From SMWD01 sp964629475 (lineage in GTDB: Bacteria; Pseudomonadota; Gammaproteobacteria; Steroidobacterales; GCA-2729495), in assembly GCA_964629475.1 (NCBI GenBank), contig CAZVQW010000021.1, positions 1 to 53,312 on the forward strand: a DNA stretch of 53,312 nt, in the 5' to 3' direction. A program made the translations under genes and the position numbers. Shown here piece by piece: positions 8,244-16,046 of the stretch. The notes beneath the pieces were generated by a model. The model was given only the letters and a program-made list of their open reading frames with translations, did no database searches and was not told where the DNA came from. Numbering within the stretch: the first letter of the stretch is position 1; each line of letters starts with the position of its first letter.

Positions 8244-9059
8244 TTATTTCTGGCAATTCGGGCAGTAGAAAGTTGAGCGCTGGCCGAGAGCAATCTGGCG
8301 TACAGGTCGTCGACACTGCAGGCAGGCTTCGCCTTCCCGGCCATAAACGTGCAGCTCATTTTTGAAGTAGCCGGGTTGTCCTTCGCCGTTATAAAAATCT
8401 CTTAGTGTTGTGCCGCCGTGTCGAATCGATTCCTGTAAGACGAGTTTGATCGCATCGGCCAGACGCGTCATTCGTTCGAGTGAAATGCGTCCGGCCTTAC
8501 GTTTGGGATGGATACCGGCGCGGAACAGCGATTCGCTCGCGTAGATGTTGCCGACGCCGACAACAATCGCAGCATTCATCAGGTGCGGCTTGATCGCAAT
8601 GCGCCGGCCGCGGCTGGCGGCATGCAGCCAGGCGCCGGTGAAAGTATCGCTCAATGGCTCGGGGCCGAGCCGGGCAAGCAGTGGATGGTCGAGTGGATCG
8701 CCGTCGGCCCAGAGCAGGCAGCCGAAGCGGCGCGGGTCGTTGAAGCGCAGAACCGAACCGGAATCGATGTCGATATCGACATGGTCGTGTTTCTTCGGCG
8801 CCATGCCCGGTGCTACGAACCGTAGTGTGCCGGACATGCCGAGGTGGATAATTGCCGCACCGGTGTCGGTCCTGAGCAGTATGTATTTGGCACGGCGATC
8901 AACTGAACTGACGGTACAGTCAGTCAGGTGTTCCTCGAGGCCGGCCGGGACCGGCCAGCGGAGCCGGCGGTCGCGAATGCGGACGCGGGTGATGGTCGCG
9001 CCGGTTAAGCGTGGCGCGATGCCGCGGCGGGTTGTTTCTACTTCCGGTAATTCTGGCAT
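8244..9059 (-). CDS. mutM: Formamidopyrimidine-DNA glycosylase (Fpg/MutM)
   Basis: 271 residues from ATG 9059. The N-terminus PELPEVETTRRG gives the catalytic Pro2 and Glu3, which are exposed after Met removal. The helix-two-turn-helix region (NIYASESLFRAGIHP) and the C-terminal zinc finger (CLQCRRPV ... FYCPNCQK, four Cys) are intact. It excises 8-oxoguanine; mutY, its partner in the GO system, is at 33.1 kb. The upstream extension to 9167 is not conserved and runs into the repeat region. Confidence 0.96.
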   Translation of the reverse strand: MPELPEVETTRRGIAPRLTGATITRVRIRDRRLRWPVPAGLEEHLTDCTVSSVDRRAKYILLRTDTGAAIIHLGMSGTLRFVAPGMAPKKHDHVDIDIDSGSVLRFNDPRRFGCLLWADGDPLDHPLLARLGPEPLSDTFTGAWLHAASRGRRIAIKPHLMNAAIVVGVGNIYASESLFRAGIHPKRKAGRISLERMTRLADAIKLVLQESIRHGGTTLRDFYNGEGQPGYFKNELHVYGREGEACLQCRRPVRQIALGQRSTFYCPNCQK

Positions 9060-9151
9060 TGGGGGTGTCCGGGTGTTGTGTGCAGTGTACTGTGAGTTGT
9101 CGGGGCTTCCAGCGGTGATTCTTTGTGTCTGGTTGGGGCTTTCCCTGGACC

Positions 9152-9262
9152 GGCTTTTGGGCGTCATCTATCTCTCTGAAACGACGCGGTCACTATTGGT
9201 GGGCAAAGGATCTTTCGGCATGCGTCTGACTGTTTCCGAGAGATAGATGACGCCCAAAAGCC
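9152..9262 (+). repeat. Hairpin 1 of the twin-hairpin element
   Basis: Outer stem 9152-9182 / 9232-9262, inner stem 9183-9187 / 9222-9226, 5-nt bulge TGACT at 9227-9231, loop 9188-9221 with core TGGTGGGCAAAGGAT. The stem contains TTTTGGGCGTCATCTATC. Confidence 0.85.
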
Positions 9263-9361
9263 TACGACACATCGAGGTACGATGCCGGATAGTCTCGATT
9301 CGACCGGTAGGTTAGGTGGCACATGCTCTTGGTATCCGTCTTAGTTCCACGGTGGTGTCTA

Positions 9362-9470
9362 GGTTTTTTCCGTCTGGTACCCCTCGGAAACAGTCAGACG
9401 CATACCAGGAAATCTTTCGCCCACAAAGAATGATCGCGTCGTTTCCGAGGGGTACCAGACGGAAAAAACC
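9362..9470 (-). repeat. Hairpin 2 of the twin-hairpin element, inverted copy
   Basis: Outer stem 9362-9391 / 9441-9470 without a mismatch, bulge AGTCA at 9392-9396, inner stem 9397-9401 / 9436-9440, loop 9402-9435. The stem contains TTTTTTCCGTCTGGTACCCC, unlike hairpin 1, while the loop and flanks are recognisably the same. Confidence 0.85.
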
Positions 9471-9549
9471 GGCCCAGGGAAAGACCACGAGAGAAAGACC
9501 GAATCGCAGCTAACCTCACAGCGGAACTACTGGAAAATTATTGGACTCC

Positions 9550-9574
9550 AAAAAAAACCGCCTTCCGGCGGTTT
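9550..9574 (-). terminator. Terminator of the rpmB-rpmG operon
   Basis: Read on the minus strand, AACCGCC-GGAA-GGCGGTT is followed by T8, a few bases after the rpmG stop. It is a typical rho-independent terminator with a GGAA loop. Confidence 0.88.
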
Positions 9575-9577
9575 TCT

Positions 9578-9733
9578 TTATTTGATCTTCGCTTCCTTGT
9601 AGATCACGTGTTTGCGGATCCGCGGGTCAAATTTTTTGACCTCGACCTTCTCCGGGTGCAGGCGTTTGTTTTTCGTCGTCGTGTAGAAATGTCCGGTGCC
9701 GGCGGATGAGACCAGTCTGATTTTATCGCGCAT
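9578..9733 (-). CDS. rpmG: Large ribosomal subunit protein bL33
   Basis: 51 residues, the standard length. It reads MRDKIRLVSSAGTGHFYTT at the start and ends RKHVIYKEAKIK. No Cys-x-x-Cys pairs are present, so this is the zinc-independent (C-) form. It follows rpmB by 30 bp on the same strand and ends in the adjacent terminator. Confidence 0.97.
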   Translation of the reverse strand: MRDKIRLVSSAGTGHFYTTTKNKRLHPEKVEVKKFDPRIRKHVIYKEAKIK

Positions 9734-9763
9734 TGTTCTGTGCTCCTGAGTCTGCAGCCGTAC

Positions 9764-10000
9764 TTATACTTTCACGCCGCGCTTGCGCAGGTCGGCGAGG
9801 ACTTTTTCGATACCGTGCTTGTCGATGATTCGCATGCCCTTTGCCGAGACCCGTAGCTTTACATAGCGCTGCTCTTTCTCGAGCCAGAAGCGATGTGAAT
9901 GTATGTTCGGCAGGAAGCGTCGCCGCGACTTGTTATGGGCGTGCGATACGTTATTGCCGGAGAGTGGTCGTTTTCCGGTAACCTGACAGACGCGGGACAT
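9764..10000 (-). CDS. rpmB: Large ribosomal subunit protein bL28
   Basis: 78 residues from ATG 10000, typical length. Family patterns are SRVCQVTGKRPLSGNNVSHA, the RRRFLPN block and the lysine/arginine-rich end LADLRKRGVKV. It is the first gene of the rpmB-rpmG operon. Upstream in-frame codons to 10132 are open but unlike L28. Confidence 0.97.
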   Translation of the reverse strand: MSRVCQVTGKRPLSGNNVSHAHNKSRRRFLPNIHSHRFWLEKEQRYVKLRVSAKGMRIIDKHGIEKVLADLRKRGVKV

Positions 10001-10066
10001 GTTGAACCTCTGAATTTTTCGCTGTGTATACGGACTGGTCGTCGCGTGAGCGACGAAAGGCGCGTT

Positions 10067-10095
10067 GTTATACCAGTCCGGGGCGTCTGAGACAA
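10067..10095 (-). promoter_or_regulatory. Sigma-70 promoter of rpmB-rpmG
   Basis: On the minus strand, TTGTCT (10090-10095) and TATAAC (10067-10072) are separated by 17 nt, about 70 nt before the rpmB ATG. The leader then holds a small hairpin (10040-10045 with 10050-10055). Confidence 0.65.
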
Positions 10096-10128
10096 GTTCG
10101 CAGTGGCCCTTTGGTCTTGGCAGAGAGG

Positions 10129-10812
10129 TCACAGCAGGCCACGGCTGGCCAGCGATACGCAGGTTCCGTCACCGATCACGAAGTGATCGAGCAGACGCAC
10201 GTCGATCAGGTTCAGCGCATCGCCGATGCGGCGGGTGATCAGCCGGTCCGCGTCACTCGGTTCGGCAACTCCCGAAGGGTGGTTATGAGCCAGGATGACG
10301 GCTGCTGCATTGCGATGCAGCGCCTGCTTGACGACTTCGCGCGGGTAGACCGTCGTGTTGTCGATCGTGCCGCGAAACAGCTCGTCGAAGGCCAGGACCC
10401 GGTGACGATTGTCCAGAAACAGGCAGCAGAATACCTCGTGTGGCCGGTCACGGAGGCGCGCCAGCAGGAAATGAGTGCTGTCGGTCGGACTGGCAATATG
10501 TTTGCCGGGTGCCAGTTTTTCGTCGAGATAGCGGCAGCAGCATTCACGTGCGGCACCGAGGATTGCTGCCTTGCCCGGACCGATTCCGCGGATTGACTGT
10601 AATGCGCTGCCGGGCGCATTCAGGATTCCGCGGATGCCGCCAAAGCGGGTCAGCAGCGTTCGGGCCAGGTCTACCGCGGACAAGCCGTTTGTGCCGCGGC
10701 CAAGCAGGATCGCGATCAGTTCGGCATCCGACAGATTGCCGGCGCCGGTCAGTGTGAGCCTTTCGCGCGGCCTTTCGCCAGCCGGCCAGTCCTTGATCTT
10801 CAGTGGCACCAT
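10129..10812 (-). CDS. radC: RadC/JAB-domain protein
   Basis: 227 residues. The N-terminal half has helix-hairpin-helix-like repeats (LSDAELIAILLGRG, SIRGIGPGKAAIL). The C-terminal MPN/JAB domain has the metal motif AHNHPSG followed by a downstream Asp (PSDAD). RadC was once linked to DNA repair but its molecular role is unsettled; the domain resembles deubiquitinase-like metalloproteases. It sits upstream of rpmB, a conserved order. Confidence 0.93.
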   Translation of the reverse strand: MVPLKIKDWPAGERPRERLTLTGAGNLSDAELIAILLGRGTNGLSAVDLARTLLTRFGGIRGILNAPGSALQSIRGIGPGKAAILGAARECCCRYLDEKLAPGKHIASPTDSTHFLLARLRDRPHEVFCCLFLDNRHRVLAFDELFRGTIDNTTVYPREVVKQALHRNAAAVILAHNHPSGVAEPSDADRLITRRIGDALNLIDVRLLDHFVIGDGTCVSLASRGLL

Positions 10813-10956
10813 GGGGACTATTTTCGCTGCGCCGAGTGGCGCATGCTATGTGCGAATCGGGCCTCGTAGCTGAAAAATGGGTGCCCGGCATCGCGGACAG
10901 CGTGGCGTGATTGGGGTACCCTGTTGGCCGCGATTTATGGCACCTGTGTAAACATT

Positions 10957-12210
10957 ATGTCAAATCAATATCCTGAACGAATTATTCTCGGCATCACCGG
11001 CGGAATCGCCGCGTATAAAAGCCCGGATATCGTGCGCCGGCTCCGTGCCGGTGGCGCTCAGGTCCAGGTCGTCATGACGGCAAGTGGCGAGAAAATGGTG
11101 TCGCCGACGGTATTCCAGGCAGTATCCGGACGTGCCGTGCGTGGCGACCTGTGGGATGAGCAGGCCGAAAATGCGATGGGGCATATCGAGCTGGCCCGCT
11201 GGGCTGACCTGGTTCTGATCGCTCCGGCAACGGCTCACAGCATGGCGCAGATCGCAGCGGGCATGGCATCCGATCTCCTGACGACATTGTGCCTGACGAC
11301 CGAGGCGCCGCTGGTGCTGGCGCCCGCGATGAACCAGGCGATGTGGCTGAATCCCGCGACGCAGGCAAACCTGCACGTGTTGACCGAACGCGGTGTACGT
11401 TTTATCGGCCCCGCCGACGGTGAGCAGGCCTGCGGCGAGACGGGGCCCGGGCGCATGGCCGAGCCGGAACAGATCGTTGCGGCCCTGGCGGCACAGTGGA
11501 CAGGGGTGCCGCAACCTCTCGCAGGTCTCAATGTGCTGATTAGTGCCGGTCCGACGCGCGAACCGATCGACCCGGTGCGTTACATCAGTAACCGCAGTTC
11601 GGGAAAAATGGGTTTTGCACTGGCGCGTGCAGCAGCGGCGGCAGGGGCGAAAGTCAAGCTCGTCGCCGGACCGGTCCGCCTGAAGACACCGCCGAATGTC
11701 GAGCGACTCGATGTCGAGACTGCCGCGCAGATGCATGCGGCGATAATGGCGAGTACGCCGGAAGCGAATATTTATATTGGCGCGGCTGCGATCGCTGATT
11801 ACCGGCCTGAAATTGTTCCGGAACAAAAAATCAAGAAACAGACCGCTACGATGGATTTACACATGACTCAATCGGTCGATGTACTGACCGAGGTCGCCAG
11901 CCTGAAAGAAGGGCCGTTTACCGTCGGTTTTGCTGCCGAGACCGAGAAACTCGAAGAGCATGCACGGTCGAAGCTGGAGTGTAAGAAGCTAGATATGATC
12001 GTCGGCAACCTTGTCGGCAGTAACCTGGGTTTCGAGCGCGATGACAATAGTGCGCTCGTTCTTTGGCAGGATGGTCAGATAGAATTTGAGCGCATGGCCA
12101 AATCCGAGTTGGCGGCCGAACTCGTAACGATTATTGCCGAACGTTATCGAACTGGTGATAGCGGAGTAAAGAATGCGCCGACACCGCTGCGCCGACCTGC
12201 TGCATCATGA
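10957..12210 (+). CDS. coaBC: Bifunctional phosphopantothenoylcysteine decarboxylase/synthetase CoaBC (Dfp)
   Basis: 417 residues from ATG 10957. The CoaC half (1-190) binds FMN: GITGGIAAYK, the PAMNxxMW-type motif (LAPAMNQAMW) and the active-site Cys in GEQACGETGPGRMAEP. The CoaB half (190-400) has ISAGPTREPIDPVRYISN, SSGKMG and the GAAAIADYRP and KIKK patterns. It makes 4'-phosphopantetheine, the substrate of CoaD. It overlaps dut by 4 nt. A TTG at 10924 would add 11 residues but lacks support. Confidence 0.96.
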   Translation: MSNQYPERIILGITGGIAAYKSPDIVRRLRAGGAQVQVVMTASGEKMVSPTVFQAVSGRAVRGDLWDEQAENAMGHIELARWADLVLIAPATAHSMAQIAAGMASDLLTTLCLTTEAPLVLAPAMNQAMWLNPATQANLHVLTERGVRFIGPADGEQACGETGPGRMAEPEQIVAALAAQWTGVPQPLAGLNVLISAGPTREPIDPVRYISNRSSGKMGFALARAAAAAGAKVKLVAGPVRLKTPPNVERLDVETAAQMHAAIMASTPEANIYIGAAAIADYRPEIVPEQKIKKQTATMDLHMTQSVDVLTEVASLKEGPFTVGFAAETEKLEEHARSKLECKKLDMIVGNLVGSNLGFERDDNSALVLWQDGQIEFERMAKSELAAELVTIIAERYRTGDSGVKNAPTPLRRPAAS

Positions 12211-12683
12211 GCATTGCACCTATGACCAGAACAACAGTTCAGTTAAAGATTCTCGATTCCCGTTTAAATACCGAATTCCCGCTACCGGATTTTGCGACAA
12301 CAGGTTCCGCGGGTGTCGATCTGCGCGCCTGTATTGACGGACCGCTGACGCTCGAACCAGGTGCGACGACACTGATTCCGAGCGGTATGGCGATTCATAT
12401 CGACGACCCGTCACTGGCTGCGATTCTCTTGCCGAGGTCGGGCCTCGGGCACAAGCACGGTATCGTGCTGGGCAACCTCGTCGGGCTGATCGACTCGGAC
12501 TATCAGGGCCAGGTGTTCGTGTCGTGCTGGAACCGGGGTAATGATGCCTTCACCATCGAGCCGGGTGCACGGATTGCCCAGATGGTGTTCGTGCCGGTTG
12601 TACAGGCCGACTTTCAAATCGTCGAGGAGTTTACCGAGAGCCGTCGCGGCGCCGGTGGATTCGGGCATACCGGGCAGGCCTGA
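12207..12683 (+). CDS. dut: Deoxyuridine 5'-triphosphate nucleotidohydrolase
   Basis: 158 residues with the trimeric dUTPase motifs in order: TGSAGVDLRA (1), PRSGLGHKHGI (2), GNLVGLIDSDYQGQ (3), RIAQMVFVPV (4) and the C-terminal RGAGGFGHTG (5). It removes dUTP and supplies dUMP. Its start overlaps the coaBC stop (ATGA). A second ATG at 12222 is possible. The stop runs straight into a 14-bp tandem array. Confidence 0.96.
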   Translation: MSIAPMTRTTVQLKILDSRLNTEFPLPDFATTGSAGVDLRACIDGPLTLEPGATTLIPSGMAIHIDDPSLAAILLPRSGLGHKHGIVLGNLVGLIDSDYQGQVFVSCWNRGNDAFTIEPGARIAQMVFVPVVQADFQIVEEFTESRRGAGGFGHTGQA

Positions 12684-12752
12684 GTAGAGGGCGCATAGTA
12701 GAGGGCGCATAGTAGAGGGCCCTGAGCAGAGGACACTTAGTAGAGGGTACCG
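12683..12752 (+). repeat. Five tandem 14-bp units behind dut
   Basis: Units start at 12683, 12697, 12711, 12725 and 12739. The first two are identical (AGTAGAGGGCGCAT). The third and fifth keep AGTAGAGGG, and the fourth is AGCAGAGGACACTT. The array begins at the last base of the dut stop codon. It has no spacer-repeat pattern and reads as a small minisatellite. Confidence 0.88.
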
Positions 12753-12811
12753 GGTCGCGGATCGAGATCGAAGGCCTGACCGGCGCGGTTGCCGGCAGGT
12801 ATAGCGTGACT

Positions 12812-13462
12812 TCAGTTCAGTCCGCGCAGATCCCGATAGCGGTCGATATCGCTGGCGAATTTTGCGACGAGTTCGGTCTGCTTTTCCCGTGTATCGATCA
12901 GCGTCTGTTCGTAGACAAGAATCGAATTCAGCGTATTCGACAGCTCCCTGGCCAGCCGGCTGTTAATCGGCGGCACATTCGGGTCGGGGTTATAAGGCTG
13001 AAAACGCGCAGCATCTTTTTGCAGTTTGGCCAGTTTCGTGCGCAGATTGGTCAGATACACTTCCGTCACACGAATTTGTCCGTCCAGCAGGTCTGTACGC
13101 CGGTTGCGTAAGGACTCGATCTCTTCGATGGACAGGTAGGTATTCAGCAGTATGATATCGCGCTGTTTTGCTGCAAGAATCCGTTTTTGTTCGGCATGTT
13201 CGATGGCTTTCTGGCGCTGAACTTCTACCTGCTCTTCTTCAGTCATTTCGCGGGGCAGCTTCTTTACCGTGATGCCGGACGAGTTAAGCACCTCGCGGTC
13301 GAGTTTGACTTCCTCGGGCGGTACCCGGTCGCCATAGTGCACCTCGCCATTTTCATCTACCCAGCGGTATAGCTTTTGTGCAGCCGTGGCCGACTCGATC
13401 AAACTGCCGAGCAGCAGGAGTGTTCCGATTGCGATAGTGAGCGTGAAGTTTCTGCCAGTCAT
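12812..13462 (-). CDS. Secreted DUF4124-domain protein with coiled coil
   Basis: 216 residues from ATG 13462. A signal peptide (about 1-28, ending SATA) leads into the short DUF4124 motif LYRWVDENGEVHYGDRVPPEE (about 30-50), common in gammaproteobacterial envelope proteins of unknown function. The rest is highly charged and helical, probably coiled coil (EEEQVEVQRQKAIEHAEQ, then LRTKLAKLQKDAARF). It should act in the periplasm; the ligand is unknown. It lies convergent to dut. The 200 bp between it and pyrE hold nothing I recognise. Confidence 0.8.
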   Translation of the reverse strand: MTGRNFTLTIAIGTLLLLGSLIESATAAQKLYRWVDENGEVHYGDRVPPEEVKLDREVLNSSGITVKKLPREMTEEEQVEVQRQKAIEHAEQKRILAAKQRDIILLNTYLSIEEIESLRNRRTDLLDGQIRVTEVYLTNLRTKLAKLQKDAARFQPYNPDPNVPPINSRLARELSNTLNSILVYEQTLIDTREKQTELVAKFASDIDRYRDLRGLN

Positions 13463-13662
13463 TGATCCGATGCCTACATAATAAGCCACAGTCCCATGCA
13501 AATTATGGCGCGGAGCAAGATCGAAAACAGTGAACTGATTCCGTTTCCTGAAAGCCATTGCTCCAGCGTCTGGGCCTGATTGTCGCGCCTTGGTTGGTTT
13601 GCTGCAAACCGGCCATCATGCACCTGAATCGTTGTCGGACGGGGCCTGACAGGGGAATTGGT

Positions 13663-14319
13663 TCAGGAGATAACCGGGGCCAGGCCCCATTTTTCCCGGT
13701 AGGCCCGGACATCCGCCAAGTGGCAACCGTATTCTTCGCTGGTTTCGAGGTGCTCGATCATGTCATCGAGCTTGATGATGCTGGCGACCGGGATGTTGTA
13801 GCGCTTTTCAACCTCCTGTACTGCCGACAGTTCGCGTTCGCCCCGTTCCTGGCGGTCGAGCGCAATAAGAATACCGGCAGGTTCACCACCGGCTGTCGTG
13901 ATGATGTCGATGGCCTCGCGAATGGCCGTGCCGGCCGTCATGACGTCGTCGAGGATCAGTACCCTGCCGCTGATGGGTGCGCCGACGATGGCCCCGCCTT
14001 CGCCATGGTCCTTGGCTTCCTTGCGGTTGAAACTGAACGGCAGGTCATCGCCGAAGTGCTCTGCCAGCGCCGCCGCGGTCAGTGCAACCAGCGGAATACC
14101 CTTGTAGGCCGGTCCGAACAACATGTCGCACGGAATCTCGGCATCTGCTACGGCAGCTGCGTAAGCCCGTCCGAGCTTGGCGGCGGCATAGCCGGTGTTA
14201 AACAGGCCGGAGTTGAAAAAATAGGGACTCTGACGGCCGGACTTCAGCGTGAATTCGCCAAACCGGAGAACCTCGAGCTCCAGTGCCAGTTCAATAAATT
14301 CGTTTTGATAGGGTCGCAT
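13663..14319 (-). CDS. pyrE: Orotate phosphoribosyltransferase
   Basis: 218 residues, close to the E. coli length. The PRPP-binding motif is VLILDDVMTAGTAIREA (about 117-133). The flexible-loop region SFNRKEAKDHGEGG and the N-terminal FTLKSGRQSPYFFN are present. It converts orotate to OMP in pyrimidine synthesis. It is divergent from xthA; pyrE beside an exonuclease III gene is a common pairing. Confidence 0.96.
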   Translation of the reverse strand: MRPYQNEFIELALELEVLRFGEFTLKSGRQSPYFFNSGLFNTGYAAAKLGRAYAAAVADAEIPCDMLFGPAYKGIPLVALTAAALAEHFGDDLPFSFNRKEAKDHGEGGAIVGAPISGRVLILDDVMTAGTAIREAIDIITTAGGEPAGILIALDRQERGERELSAVQEVEKRYNIPVASIIKLDDMIEHLETSEEYGCHLADVRAYREKWGLAPVIS

Positions 14320-14406
14320 GCTGATATAGAGTACCGCACAGTACAGGTCTTATCTACGAACTTATTTGGGACAATATTTCATGGCATTGTTATACGGGAG
14401 TTTCGG

Positions 14407-15177
14407 TTGCGCATCATTACGTTGAACGCCAACGGTATTCGCGCCGCCGCGCGCAAGGGCTTTTATACCTGGTTGGCGCGCCAATCCGCGGATGTGGTTT
14501 GCCTGCAGGAAACCAAGGCGCAGATTCATCAGCTCGAGGACCGGATCTTTCATCCGCGCCGCTTTCATTGTTTCTATGAGGACGCCGAGAAGAAAGGCTA
14601 TAGCGGCGTCGCCTTATATGCGCGACAGGAACCGGATGAGATCATCCGCGGTTACGGTTCGCCCGAGTTCGACGCCGAGGGGCGTTATATAGAAGCGCGC
14701 TTCGGTAATTTGAGTGTCGTGTCGCTGTATGCACCGTCCGGCTCGTCGAGCGATGAGCGCCAGGCGGCCAAGTACCGTTTCCTCGATGAGTTCGATGAGC
14801 ACCTCCTCGGCATTCGTAACCAGGGACGTGAATATATTATTTGCGGTGACTGGAATATTGCCCACAAGAACATCGATCTGAAGAACTGGCGTTCCAACCA
14901 GAAGAACTCGGGGTTTTTGCCCGAGGAACGCGCGTGGATGGATCGCCTGTTCGGCGAGCGTAAATTTGTCGATGCTTTTCGCGAGGTCGACCCTGATGCC
15001 GATCGTTATACGTGGTGGTCGAATCGCGGTAACGCGCGCGCCAATAATGTCGGCTGGCGGATCGACTACCAGGTTGCGACTCCGGGTCTCAGGGGAGCGG
15101 CGACAAAGGCGCGCATCTACCGTGACAAATGGTTTTCCGATCACGCCCCGCTGATCATGGATTATGAGCTCGACTGA
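14407..15177 (+). CDS. xthA: Exodeoxyribonuclease III family AP endonuclease
   Basis: 256 residues from TTG 14407, chosen because GGGAG sits 6 nt upstream and no in-frame ATG fits. It has the endonuclease/exonuclease/phosphatase fold: LRIITLNANGIRAA, the metal-binding Glu in LQETKAQ, GYSGVALYAR, GDWNIAHKNIDLKN and the catalytic SDHAPL end. It repairs abasic sites. The frame stays open far upstream (to 13558) but that part lies over pyrE in antisense and is not coding. The last 14 nt overlap the next gene. Confidence 0.93.
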   Translation: MRIITLNANGIRAAARKGFYTWLARQSADVVCLQETKAQIHQLEDRIFHPRRFHCFYEDAEKKGYSGVALYARQEPDEIIRGYGSPEFDAEGRYIEARFGNLSVVSLYAPSGSSSDERQAAKYRFLDEFDEHLLGIRNQGREYIICGDWNIAHKNIDLKNWRSNQKNSGFLPEERAWMDRLFGERKFVDAFREVDPDADRYTWWSNRGNARANNVGWRIDYQVATPGLRGAATKARIYRDKWFSDHAPLIMDYELD

Positions 15178-15577
15178 TGATGAATCCCGGGAGGCCTGGC
15201 CCGAATGGCGGGTCATGCATATCGGGGAGCTCGGTGATCCGGATGCCCGAAGTTTTTCCATCGGCGACGGCGACTGGCCATTCAAGGGATTTATCGTCCA
15301 CAGGCAGGGACAGATTGTCGCCTACGCCAACATTTGTCCGCATCGTCGGCATCCGCTCGATCTCGAGCCGCATGCATTTTTAGTCGATAACGGTAATCTG
15401 ATTCGCTGTGCGTCGCACGGTGCGCTGTTTTGTCCTGAATCGGGCGCCTGTCTGTCAGGACCGTGTGCCGGGCGCAGCCTGATCGGGCTGCCGTGCCGGC
15501 TGGAGCCGGACGGAACGATTCGGGTCAATGCACCGGCGACCTTGCGTGATTTTTTTCTGCCGGGTGACATTGGCTGA
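15164..15577 (+). CDS. Small Rieske-type [2Fe-2S] protein
   Basis: 137 residues, essentially a lone Rieske domain. The cluster ligands are visible as C-P-H (ANICPHRRHPLD) and C-A-S-H (IRCASHGALFCPESGACLSG), the CxH...CxxH pattern. Similar small proteins act as ferredoxin-like electron carriers or are attached to oxygenases; no oxygenase is nearby. It overlaps xthA by 14 nt, so the two are probably cotranscribed. Confidence 0.85.
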   Translation: MSSTDDESREAWPEWRVMHIGELGDPDARSFSIGDGDWPFKGFIVHRQGQIVAYANICPHRRHPLDLEPHAFLVDNGNLIRCASHGALFCPESGACLSGPCAGRSLIGLPCRLEPDGTIRVNAPATLRDFFLPGDIG

Positions 15578-15670
15578 AATGAACTCGTCCGGTTGGCGGG
15601 ACGAAACCGGGAACAATAAAATCTTAGGCGCCGCTGCATTGCGCCAACATCAATGAGCGCTTTGTACCGG

Positions 15671-15919
15671 TTACTCGTAGCGATCGAAGAACATCATCGG
15701 GTCGTGCCAGCCATTGCCGGTGCGAGTCTCAGGCTCGGGCAGATCTTCCAGATCGATATCGACCGAACCTGACCAGTCTTCGGGCGCTTGTGCGGGTTCG
15801 ATGTCCGTGTCCCGCCACACCTCTCGCTCCAGGCTGTCGATCGTGCCGTCGAAATCCTGAAGTTCGACTGTCTTGTGTTCCTCGTCGATTGCAACGACTT
15901 CAAACAGGTTGCCGTTCAA
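15671..15919 (-). CDS. Small acidic DUF6763-like protein; start region out of frame with its best ATG
   Basis: From TTG 15919 the product has 82 residues and is strongly acidic (LFEVVAIDEEHKTVELQDFDG, then PEDWSGSVDIDLEDLPEP). It resembles a small uncharacterised gammaproteobacterial family (DUF6763-like). Family members usually begin further upstream with a VGxWY motif. Here codons upstream in the same frame do read APEVGRWYRR, but no ATG, GTG or TTG precedes them. The nearby ATG at 15960-15962 is one base out of frame behind a run of four G. Either the run has lost a base, or a rare start (ATC or GTA) is used. Confidence 0.65.
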   Translation of the reverse strand: MNGNLFEVVAIDEEHKTVELQDFDGTIDSLEREVWRDTDIEPAQAPEDWSGSVDIDLEDLPEPETRTGNGWHDPMMFFDRYE

Positions 15920-15985
15920 TCGCCGGTACCAGCGCCCTACTTCCGGTGCGATTACCCCATGGTGCGATCCGTTCGGTTATAGGCC

Positions 15986-16011
15986 GTCAGCGATAAATTT
16001 ATCGCTGACGT
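15986..16011. repeat. Perfect 26-bp palindrome
   Basis: Core GTCAGCGATAAATTTATCGC, fully self-complementary with no loop. It lies between the trmB stop and the DUF6763-like gene. No T-tract follows on the minus strand, so it is a weak terminator candidate there. It could equally be an operator for a dimeric regulator. Confidence 0.6.
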
Positions 16012-16046
16012 TATTTATAAACTATTTTCGATGTGTTGGGTATAGC

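Larger units (their letters stand above)
9117..9507. repeat. Large inverted duplication carrying two homologous hairpins
   Basis: This gene-free stretch is an imperfect inverted repeat centred near 9312. Each half holds a long hairpin. Hairpin 1 pairs 9152-9182 with 9232-9262 (31 bp, one mismatch). Hairpin 2 pairs 9362-9391 with 9441-9470 (30 bp, perfect). Both continue after a 5-nt bulge (TGACT, or AGTCA in the inverted copy) into a second 5-bp stem GACGC/GCGTC, and both end in a 34-nt loop. The loops match at 23 of 34 positions when one copy is inverted. The outer 35-nt flanks also match (shared CTTTCCCTGG). The stem sequences differ between copies but remain paired. Confidence 0.85.

Noticed and set aside
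9117..9507. Twin hairpins as integron attC sites
   Set aside because: No GTTRRRY/RYYYAAC core sites, and in attC the stem ends are conserved and the centre varies, the reverse of what is seen. The distant integrase fragment at 53.2 kb does not help.
12683..12752. 14-bp tandem array as CRISPR
   Set aside because: Units abut without spacers and are too short.
13558..14406. 5' extension of the xthA frame
   Set aside because: Runs antisense through all of pyrE; exonuclease III homologs begin at the LRIITLNANG segment.
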